A stretch of 64,000 nucleotides of DNA from NCBI RefSeq assembly GCF_001654495.1, contig NZ_CP015849.1, positions 2,432,501 through 2,496,500 of the forward strand. The letters are read 5' to 3'. The stretch is from Streptomyces sp. SAT1. Lineage in GTDB: Bacteria; Actinomycetota; Actinomycetes; Streptomycetales; Streptomycetaceae. The translations under genes were made by a program, and so were the position numbers. This document shows, piece after piece, positions 38,878 through 46,370 of this stretch (position 1 is the first letter of the stretch; each line of letters starts with the position of its first letter). The notes beneath the pieces are model-generated. The model was not told where the DNA came from. It was given only the letters and a program-made list of their open reading frames with translations, and searched no databases.

Positions 38878-39744
38878 TCAGGCGTACCGGTAGATCCGGC
38901 TCACGTCCTCCAGCGAGTCCGGGGTGACGTCCCAGGGCGGCATCTTCTCGCGCCGGGCGACGATCCGGCCGCGCTGCGCGTCACCCGGTCCGGGCGGCGA
39001 GGCGGGCAGGTAGCGGGCGCCCCGGTGACGGCTCTGCCAGCGCGTCCACTGCAGGTCGAGGAAGGCGTGGTGGAGCCAGAAGACCGGGTCGTTGACGGAG
39101 GCGGCGCCCAGCATCGCACCGCCCACCCAGCGGTGCACGCGGTTGTGGTTGCGCCAGGAAACGCTGCCCCGGCCGGTGCCCCACCCCTCCAGCTTGTTGC
39201 GGAAGCCCCGGGTGACCGTGGAGTCCCAGGGCGCCACGTCGTAGGTGCCGTCCTTCAGCGCCCACTCCAGCTCGTTCTTGTCCGGGAGCTGGATCGGATC
39301 GCGGGAGCGGCCCAGGTCACGGGTGAGGAACTCCCCGTCGGTCACCCCCACCTTGAGGGTCCAGGAGCCGTGCGCGTACGCGAACGGGCCGGTGGTCACC
39401 CGGCGGTCGGAGGCCCGGCCGTCGCCGCCCATGAGGTCCGCGGTCCAGGGCGCCGAGGTGCGGGTGCGCTCCCGCGTCCAGTCCCAGTAGGGCACGGTCA
39501 CCGAGGAGTCCACCCGGCGCAGCGCCCCCTCCAGCTCCAGCAGGAACTTGCGGTGCCAGGGCAGGAAGGACGGTGCCATGTGGGCCGGGCGCAGCCCGTT
39601 CTCGCCGTCGGCGGTGAAGTACGCGATGTGCGTGCGCACGAAGTCGTCGTACTGGCCCCGCCGTTTGACCTCCAGCAGCGCGTTCACGAACCGCCGCTTC
39701 TCCGAGGCGGTGAGCCGGGTGATGTTCTTACGCGTGTACGCCAC
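38878..39744 (-). CDS. melC2: Tyrosinase (MelC2-like)
   Basis: A 288-aa type 3 copper oxidase. CuA ligands are His39 (THIAYF), His55 in RPAHMAPSFLPWHRKFLLELE and His64. CuB ligands are in HNRVHRWVGG and DPVFWLHHAFLD. It oxidises tyrosine to dopaquinone, giving melanin. GTG 39744 has GGGGGAGAG upstream and overlaps the end of the chaperone gene by 17 bp. The C-terminus is about 15 residues longer than MelC2 of S. antibioticus. It depends on MelC1 for copper loading and secretion. Confidence 0.95.
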   Translation of the reverse strand: MAYTRKNITRLTASEKRRFVNALLEVKRRGQYDDFVRTHIAYFTADGENGLRPAHMAPSFLPWHRKFLLELEGALRRVDSSVTVPYWDWTRERTRTSAPWTADLMGGDGRASDRRVTTGPFAYAHGSWTLKVGVTDGEFLTRDLGRSRDPIQLPDKNELEWALKDGTYDVAPWDSTVTRGFRNKLEGWGTGRGSVSWRNHNRVHRWVGGAMLGAASVNDPVFWLHHAFLDLQWTRWQSRHRGARYLPASPPGPGDAQRGRIVARREKMPPWDVTPDSLEDVSRIYRYA

Positions 39745-40276
39745 CGTGCTCTCCCCCCGTGTAGGAGCCCGCGTACGGGGCGCCCGCGCCGACCGGGCCG
39801 GGAGCCAGGTCGCGCAGCCGCCGCCCCGGCCCCATCTCGTCGACGGCGCCACGGGCCGCCTCCAGGGGGGTGCGGTACGAGCCGTAGTGGTCGACCATGC
39901 TCAGCCAGGTGCCGTCGGCGCGGCGCATCAGGTGCAGCGGGCGGCCGTCCACCGTGACGTACCACTGGCCGGTGCCGCCGGCGCCGCGCTCCGGGGTCCA
40001 CACCCCGCGGATGCGCCGGCCGCGGTAGGTCTCGTCGAAGGCGGTGCCGCCCGGGGTGCTCCACGGGCTGGTCCCGGTCCCGGCGGCGGTGCCCGGGGGC
40101 CGGGAGGCGGCGGTCACCGGGGCCAGCGCGGCGACGGCGGCGCAGGTGAGCAGCCGGCGCGTCACCTCCCGCCGTGTGCTGCCTCCGGTGTCCGCCGCGC
40201 CCGCGACCGCGCCGCCGGTGCCGTCCGCCGCCGTGCTGCCCGCCTGTGCCGGTGTTCCGCCGTTGCCTGAGCGCAT
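39728..40276 (-). CDS. melC1: Tyrosinase copper chaperone/cofactor MelC1
   Basis: A 182-aa caddie protein. A long N-terminal leader includes a twin-arginine-like signal (TRREVTRRLL followed by AAVAALAPVTAA). The conserved core is DETYRGRRIRGVW, YVTVDGRPLHLMRRADGTWLS and MVDHYGSYRTPLEAARGAVDEM. It holds the Tyr that enters the tyrosinase active site. It overlaps melC2 by 17 bp, so the two are translated together. A Tat signal would carry the folded complex out; tyrosinase itself has no signal. Confidence 0.93.
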   Translation of the reverse strand: MRSGNGGTPAQAGSTAADGTGGAVAGAADTGGSTRREVTRRLLTCAAVAALAPVTAASRPPGTAAGTGTSPWSTPGGTAFDETYRGRRIRGVWTPERGAGGTGQWYVTVDGRPLHLMRRADGTWLSMVDHYGSYRTPLEAARGAVDEMGPGRRLRDLAPGPVGAGAPYAGSYTGGEHGGVHA

Positions 40277-40479
40277 GGCCCGTCTCCTCGTCCGGTTCGG
40301 TCGCCCGAGCCGTCTCTCCGTCGCCGTGGGTCCGCGACCGTCTGTCGGTGGCCGTATGTCCGTAGCCGTTTGTCCGCGGTGGTAACCACGGCGGACGGCG
40401 GACGGTCACCGGGATACGGCCGGATGGCGGTCGGGGGACGCCCGTGCGGGCGGCGGGAGGAGGGAGGAGGGAGGAGGGA

Positions 40480-40995
40480 CTACAGGCCCTGACCGGCCGT
40501 CAGGTCGGCTCCGGGCACGGCCTGGAGCGCGGGGGCGAGGACGCCCAGTTCCGGCTGGGTCAGCACCGGCAGACCGGCGTTGCCCGGCCGGGGCCCGGTC
40601 AGCGGGCCGTCCACGGTCAGGCCGGGCGCCATGGCCCGCAGGTCGGAGGCGGGCGCCGCGACGTCCACGTGGTCGAATCCGTCGCCCAGGACGTGCGCCA
40701 GCGGCGCCCGCACGTCCAGGCCGGGCAGCCCGCCCTCTACCGGCAGGCGCGGCAGCGCGCGCTCCGGCAGCAGCCTGCCCTCGACGAACCGGGGCCCCTC
40801 GGGGCTGCCCGCGGTGGGCAGCGGCAGCTCGCCGCCCACGCTGGGCAGTTCCATGCCGAGGGCGCTCTCGGCACCGCCGAGCGGCACGGGGACGGGAACC
40901 GTCCCGACCGCGGCGGCGGGGGTGGCGGCGGCGCCGACGGCTGCCGCCACGCCCGTGACAAGGGCGGCGAGGGTTCCTCGGGTGGTCGACTTCAT
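40480..40995 (-). CDS. Secreted Pro/Gly-rich hypothetical protein
   Basis: A 171-aa protein with a clear signal peptide (MKSTTRGTLAALVTGVAAAVGAAATPAAA). The mature part is rich in Pro, Gly and Leu with short VPxP repeats and no Cys. ATG 40995 has AAAGGGA upstream. No catalytic motif is visible. It may be a cell-wall or aerial-surface accessory protein, judging only from its place among chaplin and tyrosinase genes. Confidence 0.75.
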   Translation of the reverse strand: MKSTTRGTLAALVTGVAAAVGAAATPAAAVGTVPVPVPLGGAESALGMELPSVGGELPLPTAGSPEGPRFVEGRLLPERALPRLPVEGGLPGLDVRAPLAHVLGDGFDHVDVAAPASDLRAMAPGLTVDGPLTGPRPGNAGLPVLTQPELGVLAPALQAVPGADLTAGQGL

Positions 40996-41150
40996 GTCAG
41001 GCACGGTCCCTTTCAGGATTCGGTGGCTCAACGTCCGCACCGCTCAACGAGAGGGGTGCGGCGACCAGCGCACAATTCGCCCGGGTGCCGCAGTAGTACG
41101 ACGGACACCAAGTACGACCGGTACGGCGGGCGGGGCGGCCGGGGCGGGCG

Positions 41151-41435
41151 TCAGCTCCGCAGCGGCAGGCCGCCGAGCAGCGGACCGGCCGAGGAGTTCA
41201 GGCTCTGCGTGGCGCCGTCGACCGTGTGGAGCAGCGAGCCCTTCTTCTCGGTGTCGAGCGCGTCGGACTGGTGCTTGACCGGCATGACGTCGATGGGTTC
41301 CCTGGTCAGCGAGTTCACGGCGCCGTTGAGGCTGGTGGGCGTCAGGTCGGAGGTGTTCTGGGCGAACGCGGGCGCGGCGGCGCCGACGGCGACCAGGGAT
41401 CCGGCGAGGACGGCGGCAGCCTTGAGGGACTTCAT
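41151..41435 (-). CDS. Small secreted hypothetical protein
   Basis: A 94-aa protein. The signal peptide MKSLKAAAVLAGSLVAVGAAAPAFA is followed by an 69-residue mature part with no Cys, containing LNGAVNSLTREPIDVMPV and SLLHTVDGATQSLNSSAGPLLGGLPL. AAAGGAG precedes ATG 41435. The short exported hydrophobic tail recalls other small Streptomyces secreted proteins near chaplins; it has no chaplin or rodlin motif. Its function is unknown. Confidence 0.8.
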   Translation of the reverse strand: MKSLKAAAVLAGSLVAVGAAAPAFAQNTSDLTPTSLNGAVNSLTREPIDVMPVKHQSDALDTEKKGSLLHTVDGATQSLNSSAGPLLGGLPLRS

Positions 41436-41530
41436 CGTGCTCCTTTGGCGGGTCGCGGCGACGGGGTCACGTCACCGGGCGGGGACGGGGTCTCCCTGCC
41501 CAACGAGCCCCGCGCGGACCGGAAACCCCG

Positions 41531-41587
41531 GCGCGGGAGATTGCCGAGTCCTCATACGAGATCCTCCGCATATGAGATCTCCCGCGC
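41531..41587. repeat. Nested inverted repeat at the left edge of the accessory insert
   Basis: Outer arms GCGCGGGAGAT / ATCTCCCGCGC (11 bp, perfect) enclose an inner pair CTCATA / TATGAG. The structure sits 96 bp upstream of the small secreted-protein gene and just before the broken-gene region. It could be an operator, a terminator or the scar of an insertion. Confidence 0.55.
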
Positions 41588-41685
41588 GGGCGCGCGGGGA
41601 CATGTAATAGGGGGATCGAGGCCCACCCGAGGCTGCGGCGCGCGCAGGGCGCGCGGCGGACACACGACAGCCGCCAACTCGTCAA

Positions 41686-41811
41686 ATGGTCGATCAGTCA
41701 GCAGTTCCCAGTAGCACCCCGCACTGGCAGTCCGAGGGCTGGGCCAACACCGGCTACCCGGGGTTTCCCGGTCCGGAGAAGCTGATCGTCCGCATCCATG
41801 AGGACGACTGA
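41686..41811 (+). pseudogene. Possible 41-codon gene remnant
   Basis: An ATG-started frame ends in a protein-like stretch (HWQSEGWANTGYPGFPGPEK, then a charged tail ending in HEDD). There is no Shine-Dalgarno, and it lies among other broken genes, followed by a hairpin terminator. It may be the C-terminal end of a lost gene. The family is not recognised. Confidence 0.35.
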
Positions 41812-41848
41812 CCCCGACAACCATCACCCCCGCACCACAGCGAAGAGC

Positions 41849-41880
41849 ACCCCGCGTCCGTCGCGGCGCGGGGTTTTCTT
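41849..41880 (+). terminator. Hairpin terminator with T-rich tail
   Basis: An 8-bp stem (ACCCCGCG / CGCGGGGT) with a 10-base loop and TTTCTTCG after it. It is the most canonical rho-independent terminator in the window and follows the small remnant on the plus strand. Confidence 0.7.
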
Positions 41881-41912
41881 CGTTGCGGGTGGCAAACCTG
41901 CGCTTCTGTGCT

Positions 41913-42070
41913 TCAGAGCTTCTGTAAGCCGTCGAGGAGCTTGAGAAGCGTGTCGGGGTCGGACTGCGGCAGCACGACGTTCGAGAGGTCTTTGGGCATC
42001 CTTCGCGGGAGCGGTTGAACGACGCCGGGAAGCGCCAGTTCGGCCCACACCACCTTGCCGCCCGTGCTCA
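41913..42070 (-). pseudogene. C-terminal fragment of a HATPase (AbaA-like) protein
   Basis: About 52 codons read GKVVWAELALPGVVQPLPRR and then a tail ending in LLDGLQKL. The GK(V/L)VWAE motif and Pro/Arg-rich tail are the end of the HATPase_c_2 regulators found beside WhiJ-type proteins. The intact paralogue in this window has GKLVWAEIPVP at the same place. Everything upstream of about 42070 has switched to an unrelated sequence, so only the C-terminus survives. A TTA (Leu) codon lies four codons before the stop. Confidence 0.5.
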
Positions 42071-42344
42071 GGAAGAAGTGGCCGACATGGAGCGCCAGCG
42101 CCTCGACGATGGCCGGCCCCTGATGACGTCCTCGCGCCGCTTCGTCTCCTCCTCCAGGACGGCGGTCAACGAAGCCACGCTCGACCGCCTGGAGCGCGGC
42201 AAGGGCCGCCCGCGGAAGCGCACCTTGATCGCACTGCTCAACGAATACGGCGTCGACCAACAGCAGCGGGAAGCGATCTCGGCGCTTTCAGACCAGGTGG
42301 ACGAGCAGGGTTGGTTGCGGGCAGCGAATGCACTCACGAAGTAG
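42050..42344 (+). pseudogene. N-terminal XRE fragment of a WhiJ/DUF5753-type regulator
   Basis: Plus-strand codons read AQEEVADMERQRLDDGRPLM, then NEATLDRLERGKGRPRKRTL and IALLNEYGVDQQQREAISAL. That is the helix-turn-helix and following helix of an XRE regulator with the spacing seen in DUF5753 proteins. The start of the domain is missing and the frame stops at 42344, just after GWLRAANALTK, before any DUF5753 sequence. It abuts the HATPase fragment on the opposite strand at about 42060. Confidence 0.5.
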
Positions 42345-42445
42345 TGGGACGACGCCCAGTCTGGTGGCTACCCCGCAGTAAGGGCGCGTTCCGAGGGGTA
42401 TAGGAGCAGGTCAGCCGCTCGGTAAGGCCCCTCGGCCGTCGTGCC

Positions 42446-43177
42446 CTACCGGGCGTGCCGCTGCGCTGCCAGTACCGGAATCGCTGCGATTTTCTCGGCC
42501 GTCAGGTCATCCCAGACCAGGCCGGGCGGACGCCTGCGGTTGGTGCAGCGGATCACTTCGTCGGGCGTGACGATGTAGTCCACCGAGAAGTCGTGCTCCG
42601 TCTCCGGGATCTCATCCTCGACCACCTGGAGTGCGTGGACGGGCGCGACGATCACGGTCGACTCAGTGACGAGGCCGGCCTCGACAAGAAGTGCCACTTC
42701 AAGGTCGGAGTACCCGGCACCCTTGCCGATGCGCGCTCCGGAGCGGTTCACCGCGACGCTGCCGCAGACGACTATGTCGATCGGGCGCATCGCATCCACG
42801 CCGACCCGCTGGGCCACCTGAGCCGCCCCCTTCTTCTCGGCGGCTTCACCGGCAGGAACGGTCAGCGTCTCGGGGTCGAGCAGGAAGAACGGTTCGAGAC
42901 TGGCCATCCTCGGTACCGCCATGTAGAGGAGCTTTCCGTCTTCCAGCGCACGCGTCCGGATGGGAAGCTGCGCCCAGTCGGGATTGGCCTTGATCGTGGT
43001 CGCCTGCTGCCACTCGTCCAGTTCGGCCAGACGCTCCGCCGTGGCCTGCGTGCCGTAGAAACCGGGGATCTTCCCGTACGAGTCCGCCGGGGCACCGCCG
43101 CCGTCAATCAGGCGACGCCACGCCTTCTCGCGCAGTACCTGCTTGGCCTGGTCGATGTCCGCCACGCGCGTCCCCAC
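42446..43177 (-). CDS. 5-formyltetrahydrofolate cyclo-ligase-like protein (MTHFSD group)
   Basis: A 243-aa protein of the MTHFS superfamily. It has VREKAWRRL-like N-terminal helices, IPGFYGTQATAERLAEL, LEDGKLLYMAVPRM, FLLDPE and the glycine motif GARIGKGAGYSDLEVALL. These resemble the MTHFSD branch more than canonical MTHFS. Canonical members convert 5-formyl-THF to 5,10-methenyl-THF using ATP; activity of this branch is uncertain. GTG 43177 lies 6 bp after the stop of the regulator, so the two form an operon. A folate-type enzyme is unusual in such a context. Confidence 0.85.
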   Translation of the reverse strand: MGTRVADIDQAKQVLREKAWRRLIDGGGAPADSYGKIPGFYGTQATAERLAELDEWQQATTIKANPDWAQLPIRTRALEDGKLLYMAVPRMASLEPFFLLDPETLTVPAGEAAEKKGAAQVAQRVGVDAMRPIDIVVCGSVAVNRSGARIGKGAGYSDLEVALLVEAGLVTESTVIVAPVHALQVVEDEIPETEHDFSVDYIVTPDEVIRCTNRRRPPGLVWDDLTAEKIAAIPVLAAQRHAR

Positions 43178-43183
43178 CCGTTC

Positions 43184-44350
43184 TCAGATCGCCGCCATCA
43201 GGGCGAACAGCCGATCGTTGATCTCCTGCGCCCACGGTTCCTGCCGCCACTGCCGCAGCTCTCGCCCAGCAGAGAACGCCAGGTTAAGCCCGCCACCCCC
43301 ACGGGTCAGCTCGACAGCATCAATGGTGCGATGCAGGGCACTTGCGGCCTCATCGAGCTTGCCTTGACGGAGCAGCGCAAGCGTCAGGTTGCCCAGCGCG
43401 ATGGCCTGAGATTTCTTCTTCCCCGCCAGGGCGCGGGTGGTCATGCGGAGGATGGGCTCCGCCAGCTCCGGTAAGCCGAGGAAGAGGTAACACGAGCCCG
43501 ACAGTCGATTGAACTCGTTGACCGTGTAGTGCCGGGCCGCCACGTCATCGGCGTCCACCCGGTCAAACTGGGCCTCGGCCTTCTTGAGGGCGCTCTCGCA
43601 CTCGGTGCGCGACCCGATCATGGCGTGCCCCTCAGCCACGTGCAACAGCGACAGACCGGTAAGGGAGGGGCTGGTCTTCTTCGCTACTTCGGCCGCCTGC
43701 TCGGCGAGCGTGGTTCCCCGCTGCGGGTTCTTCTCGCCGTACAGCGCCACGAAGCTCATGCGCAGGGTGGCGTAGGACTCGACCGACGTGTCTCGGACGT
43801 GGCGCGCTGCCCCGACCGCTTCTTTGAAGTACCCCATCGGGGCTTGGTGGTCGCGTCTCTGGCTGACGTCCCACACCAGTTGCCCCATGAAGGTTGCCAA
43901 GTCGGCCTCGACCTCGAAGAGCGCCCGACGCACACGCGGGTTCGTCGCGTTCTCACGGAGGAACTTCACCTGTCCGTGGAGGTGACCGGCAGGCCCGAGC
44001 AGGCCAGCGGACGACGCCTGATCGTAGGACTCATCAAGTTGTCGAAGCTGTTCGTGCAGGTAGGCGACGGCGACCAAGTCGGCGGAGCCGGGATGCTGGA
44101 GGACGTAGTTCATACGTTCGCTCGGTTGCCGCTGAATGACGGTAATGTCGTCCAACATTTCTTGCAGTTGGTCGCCCGAGATGCCGAGCGCCTGTGCGAG
44201 CTTTGGACGGTGCCACGGCTGCGGTTCGGTTTCGGCGCTCTCCCACCGGACGACGGTGGTGCGCTCGACCCCGAGCACGGTGGCGAGTTCTTCTTGAGTG
44301 AAGCCGGAAGCCTTCCGGCGCTGGGCCAGCCGCACCCGCTTGGCTGCCAT
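43184..44350 (-). CDS. XRE-family regulator with TPR-like C-terminus
   Basis: A 388-aa protein. The helix-turn-helix is at the N-terminus (SGFTQEELATVLGVERTTVVRWESAETEPQPW). The rest, from about 90, is alpha-helical hairpins in a TPR-like solenoid (SLTGLSLLHVAEGHAMIGS, SQAIALGNLTLALLRQGKLDEA). Such regulators can sense small peptides or other ligands. ATG 44350 is preceded by AGGTGA. It is the first gene of the minus-strand arm and probably binds the palindrome in the shared divergent promoter region. It is unrelated to the XRE fragment at 42050. Confidence 0.88.
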   Translation of the reverse strand: MAAKRVRLAQRRKASGFTQEELATVLGVERTTVVRWESAETEPQPWHRPKLAQALGISGDQLQEMLDDITVIQRQPSERMNYVLQHPGSADLVAVAYLHEQLRQLDESYDQASSAGLLGPAGHLHGQVKFLRENATNPRVRRALFEVEADLATFMGQLVWDVSQRRDHQAPMGYFKEAVGAARHVRDTSVESYATLRMSFVALYGEKNPQRGTTLAEQAAEVAKKTSPSLTGLSLLHVAEGHAMIGSRTECESALKKAEAQFDRVDADDVAARHYTVNEFNRLSGSCYLFLGLPELAEPILRMTTRALAGKKKSQAIALGNLTLALLRQGKLDEAASALHRTIDAVELTRGGGGLNLAFSAGRELRQWRQEPWAQEINDRLFALMAAI

Positions 44351-44423
44351 CTGTCACCTCTTTGGGTGTAGGCCGAAGTTTCACCATAGCCAGTGGGGCT
44401 ACGTCGGTGCAGGCCAAACGGAC

Positions 44424-44453
44424 GACGCAACATCACTGCGTCATGGGTGCGTC
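44424..44453. promoter_or_regulatory. Candidate operator: palindrome plus a phased third half-site
   Basis: GACGCA-N7-TGCGTC spans 44424-44442, and a further TGCGTC follows at 44448-44453. The two TGCGTC copies begin 11 bp apart, one helical turn. The site lies in the 217-bp gap between the regulator operon and the resolvase-like operon, so it is a natural binding site for the XRE-TPR regulator. Confidence 0.5.
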
Positions 44454-44567
44454 ACGCGTGCGGTGGGTTTTCGCAGGTCAGGTGGCTTTCCTGGTGGGCC
44501 GGACGGGGCTTCGGCAGCGCGGTACGCCTACCGTCACCCCGTCCATCCAGGCCCGCCAGGAGGACGG

Positions 44568-44891
44568 ATGCGACCCGCCATGTTTGGTTACCTGCGCCTC
44601 TCGCCCAGTGGCGAAGAGAGCGACGAAGACCACTCGACGCAAAGCGAGTTGAAGGACTACGCCAACCGTGAGGGATTCACCCTGGAACGCGTATTCACGG
44701 AGAACGCCCCCGGTTCTGAGCACGCCTTCTTCTCGATGGTCGAAAAGCTCAAGGGCTCCGACGTGAAGAACGTGATCGTGCCCTCCTTGTGGCACTTCGC
44801 GCGCTTGCCCGGCCTCCAGGAGGCCATGCGGCAGCACATCGAACGAGAGATCGGCGCTCGACTCTGGATCGTCCAGGGGGTACGGGGATGA
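44568..44891 (+). CDS. Small resolvase-fold protein, Ser present
   Basis: A 107-aa protein matching only the N-terminal catalytic domain of serine recombinases. FGYLRLSPSGEESDEDHSTQ keeps the nucleophile-type Ser in the YxRxS position; YANREGFTLERVFTENAPGS and VIVPSLWHFARLPGLQEAM match later blocks. It has no long E helix or DNA-binding domain. ATG 44568 follows GGAGGACGG. The last codons overlap the next gene (ATGA). A recombinase catalytic fold without DNA-binding parts suggests a regulatory or protein-protein role. Confidence 0.75.
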   Translation: MRPAMFGYLRLSPSGEESDEDHSTQSELKDYANREGFTLERVFTENAPGSEHAFFSMVEKLKGSDVKNVIVPSLWHFARLPGLQEAMRQHIEREIGARLWIVQGVRG

Positions 44892-45220
44892 CCCACAGCG
44901 AAGGTGCGCCGTTCCTCTTCGGCTACATGCGCGTTCCGGACGACATGACCGACGAGGAGGTACAGCAGAAGCAGGACGACATGGCGCGGTACGCCGAGGT
45001 CGAGGGCTTCACCATGGCAACCGTGTTCCACGAGTTCATGAACGGCGGGATCAACGTCTTCGTGGAGCTGGCCGAGGCCATACAGCGCGCCGAGGCCCGT
45101 CACGTGATCGTGCCGTCCTACCGCGACCTGGCGCTGACTCGCCCGCTCCAGGACGCCATGGCGCTCCACCTGGAGCAGACGGCGGGTGCAGAGATCGTCA
45201 GCTTGGACGAGCGCTCGTGA
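44888..45220 (+). CDS. Small resolvase-fold paralogue lacking the catalytic Ser
   Basis: A 110-aa protein, clearly a paralogue of the preceding gene: FGYMRVPDDMTDEEVQQKQD, RYAEVEGFTMATVFHEF and VIVPSYRDLALTRPLQDAM align block by block. The nucleophile position is Pro (MRVP versus LRLS), so it cannot be an active recombinase. Its ATG overlaps the upstream stop and its own stop overlaps the HATPase GTG. Tandem active-like and inactive copies may form a heterodimer. Confidence 0.75.
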   Translation: MTHSEGAPFLFGYMRVPDDMTDEEVQQKQDDMARYAEVEGFTMATVFHEFMNGGINVFVELAEAIQRAEARHVIVPSYRDLALTRPLQDAMALHLEQTAGAEIVSLDERS

Positions 45221-45846
45221 CCCAGCACCAGGACGACGAAGAACCCTTCTACTTCTCCCAGCGCGCCCGCTTCATGGATCAGCTGAACTTGGCGGCGGTC
45301 GGCTCGGCGGTGAGTGTGTCCCGCCACTTCATCCGGCTCTCGCTCAGCAAGTGGCACGCCCGCTCCATCGAGGGGGACGCCGCCCTTGTCGTCTCCGAGC
45401 TGGTCACCAACGCCGTCAAGGTGACGGGTGTTCTCGACCGCCAGCCGACCTGGATGGAGATGGAGACCTTGAGTCTCGTCACCGTGCGGCTGGTCGGTCT
45501 CGACACGAGCGTCGTCATCGAGGTGTGGGACACCTCCCAGAAGATGCCCGTGCTCCAAAAGCCGGACGACGACACCGAAGGTGGACGCGGCCTGCTGCTC
45601 GTCGAGGAGACCGCCAAGGACTGGGGCTCCTACCGGACGCCGCGGGGGAAGTTGGTCTGGGCGGAAATCCCGGTGCCCGAGGCCACCCCGGCGACGCTGC
45701 CGCAGCGCCGTAAGTCGGAGCGATCCAGCGTCAGGCCGGCGGCGAGGGCAGATCCCTGGCTTCTTGGGAGCCTGCTCGTCGGACTCCAGACCATCTGGAG
45801 GACGGCAGCGGACTACGCACTCGCTGAGCCGGGCGACTGGCAGTAA
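45217..45846 (+). CDS. HATPase-domain protein (anti-sigma-factor kinase-like)
   Basis: A 209-aa protein with a HATPase_c_2 (GHKL) fold: N-box EGDAALVVSELVTNAVKVTG, VVIEVWDTS for the Asp-containing G1-type motif and GGRGLLLVEETAKDWGSY for the G2 loop. A tail of about 50 residues follows GKLVWAEIPVP. These small Streptomyces ATPases resemble SpoIIAB/RsbW anti-sigma factors. It is translated from GTG 45217, overlapping the upstream stop. It completes the plus-strand arm of the accessory module. Confidence 0.85.
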   Translation: MTQHQDDEEPFYFSQRARFMDQLNLAAVGSAVSVSRHFIRLSLSKWHARSIEGDAALVVSELVTNAVKVTGVLDRQPTWMEMETLSLVTVRLVGLDTSVVIEVWDTSQKMPVLQKPDDDTEGGRGLLLVEETAKDWGSYRTPRGKLVWAEIPVPEATPATLPQRRKSERSSVRPAARADPWLLGSLLVGLQTIWRTAADYALAEPGDWQ

Positions 45847-45905
45847 CCCCAGGTACCACCGCCCAGACAACAAAACAGGCTCCCCCTCGTGTGACGGGCG
45901 GTACG

Positions 45906-45940
45906 GAACACCCTGACGATCTACGGACGCCGGGGTGTTC
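45906..45940 (+). terminator. Terminator of the resolvase/HATPase operon
   Basis: GAACACCC at 45906-45913 pairs with GGGTGTTC at 45933-45940 and is followed by TTGTGTGT. The loop is long (19 bases). Confidence 0.6.
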
Positions 45941-45962
45941 TTGTGTGTAGAGCTGTCACGAC

Positions 45963-46229
45963 TTCCGGCGCCGCTGTGGGCGGGTCGGCGGCACCAAGGT
46001 GATGGCTGAACAACTCGCTCGGCTGGCAGAGTTGAACGAGCTGGACAACGTCACGATCGGGGCTCTCTACTTGGACAAACCCCACGAGATCGGTCGCTAC
46101 GACGAGGCGTTCACGGCGATCTGGGGTGCTGCCTTGCGCCAGCAAGACACGCAGACCCTTCTTCACCAAGGCGACGGTCCAGCAGTCGGCCGCACCAACG
46201 GCCGCTGCGGAGCCGCCACAGGAACCTGA
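45963..46229 (+). pseudogene. C-terminal fragment of a DUF5753-type regulator
   Basis: Codons in frame with 45999 read RVGGTKVMAEQLARLAELNE and LDNVTIG, which is the DUF5753 core (VGG..VM..QL..L). They then jump directly to HEIGRYDEAFTAIWGAALRQ, the DUF5753 C-terminus, so roughly 100 internal residues are missing. The frame has no start or Shine-Dalgarno of its own. Together with the N-terminal fragment at 42050-42344 it could be the other half of one gene separated by the insert. Confidence 0.5.
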
Positions 46230-46324
46230 GCAGCCATTACGTTCCGTTTGTAGCCCCCGCCATGAGGGAGATCCGGAGGTTTCCGGGGGTGCATGGGCAT
46301 ACACACGACTACGCGGCCGGTACG

Positions 46325-46355
46325 GCGGCTGGAGAGCCCTGGGCCCTCCAGCCGC
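46325..46355 (-). terminator. Hairpin terminator of the secreted protein gene
   Basis: A 10-bp perfect stem (GCGGCTGGAG / CTCCAGCCGC) with an 11-base loop just downstream of the minus-strand stop at 46371. Confidence 0.7.
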
Positions 46356-46370
46356 GGGTACGGATCCGGG

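Noticed and set aside
41913..42260. Reading the HATPase fragment as a complete 115-aa gene
   Set aside because: Only the C-terminal 50 codons resemble a known protein; the first half is antisense to the XRE fragment.
44568..45220. Calling the resolvase-fold pair a transposon or integrase
   Set aside because: No DNA-binding domain, no terminal inverted repeats flanking the genes and no target duplication seen.
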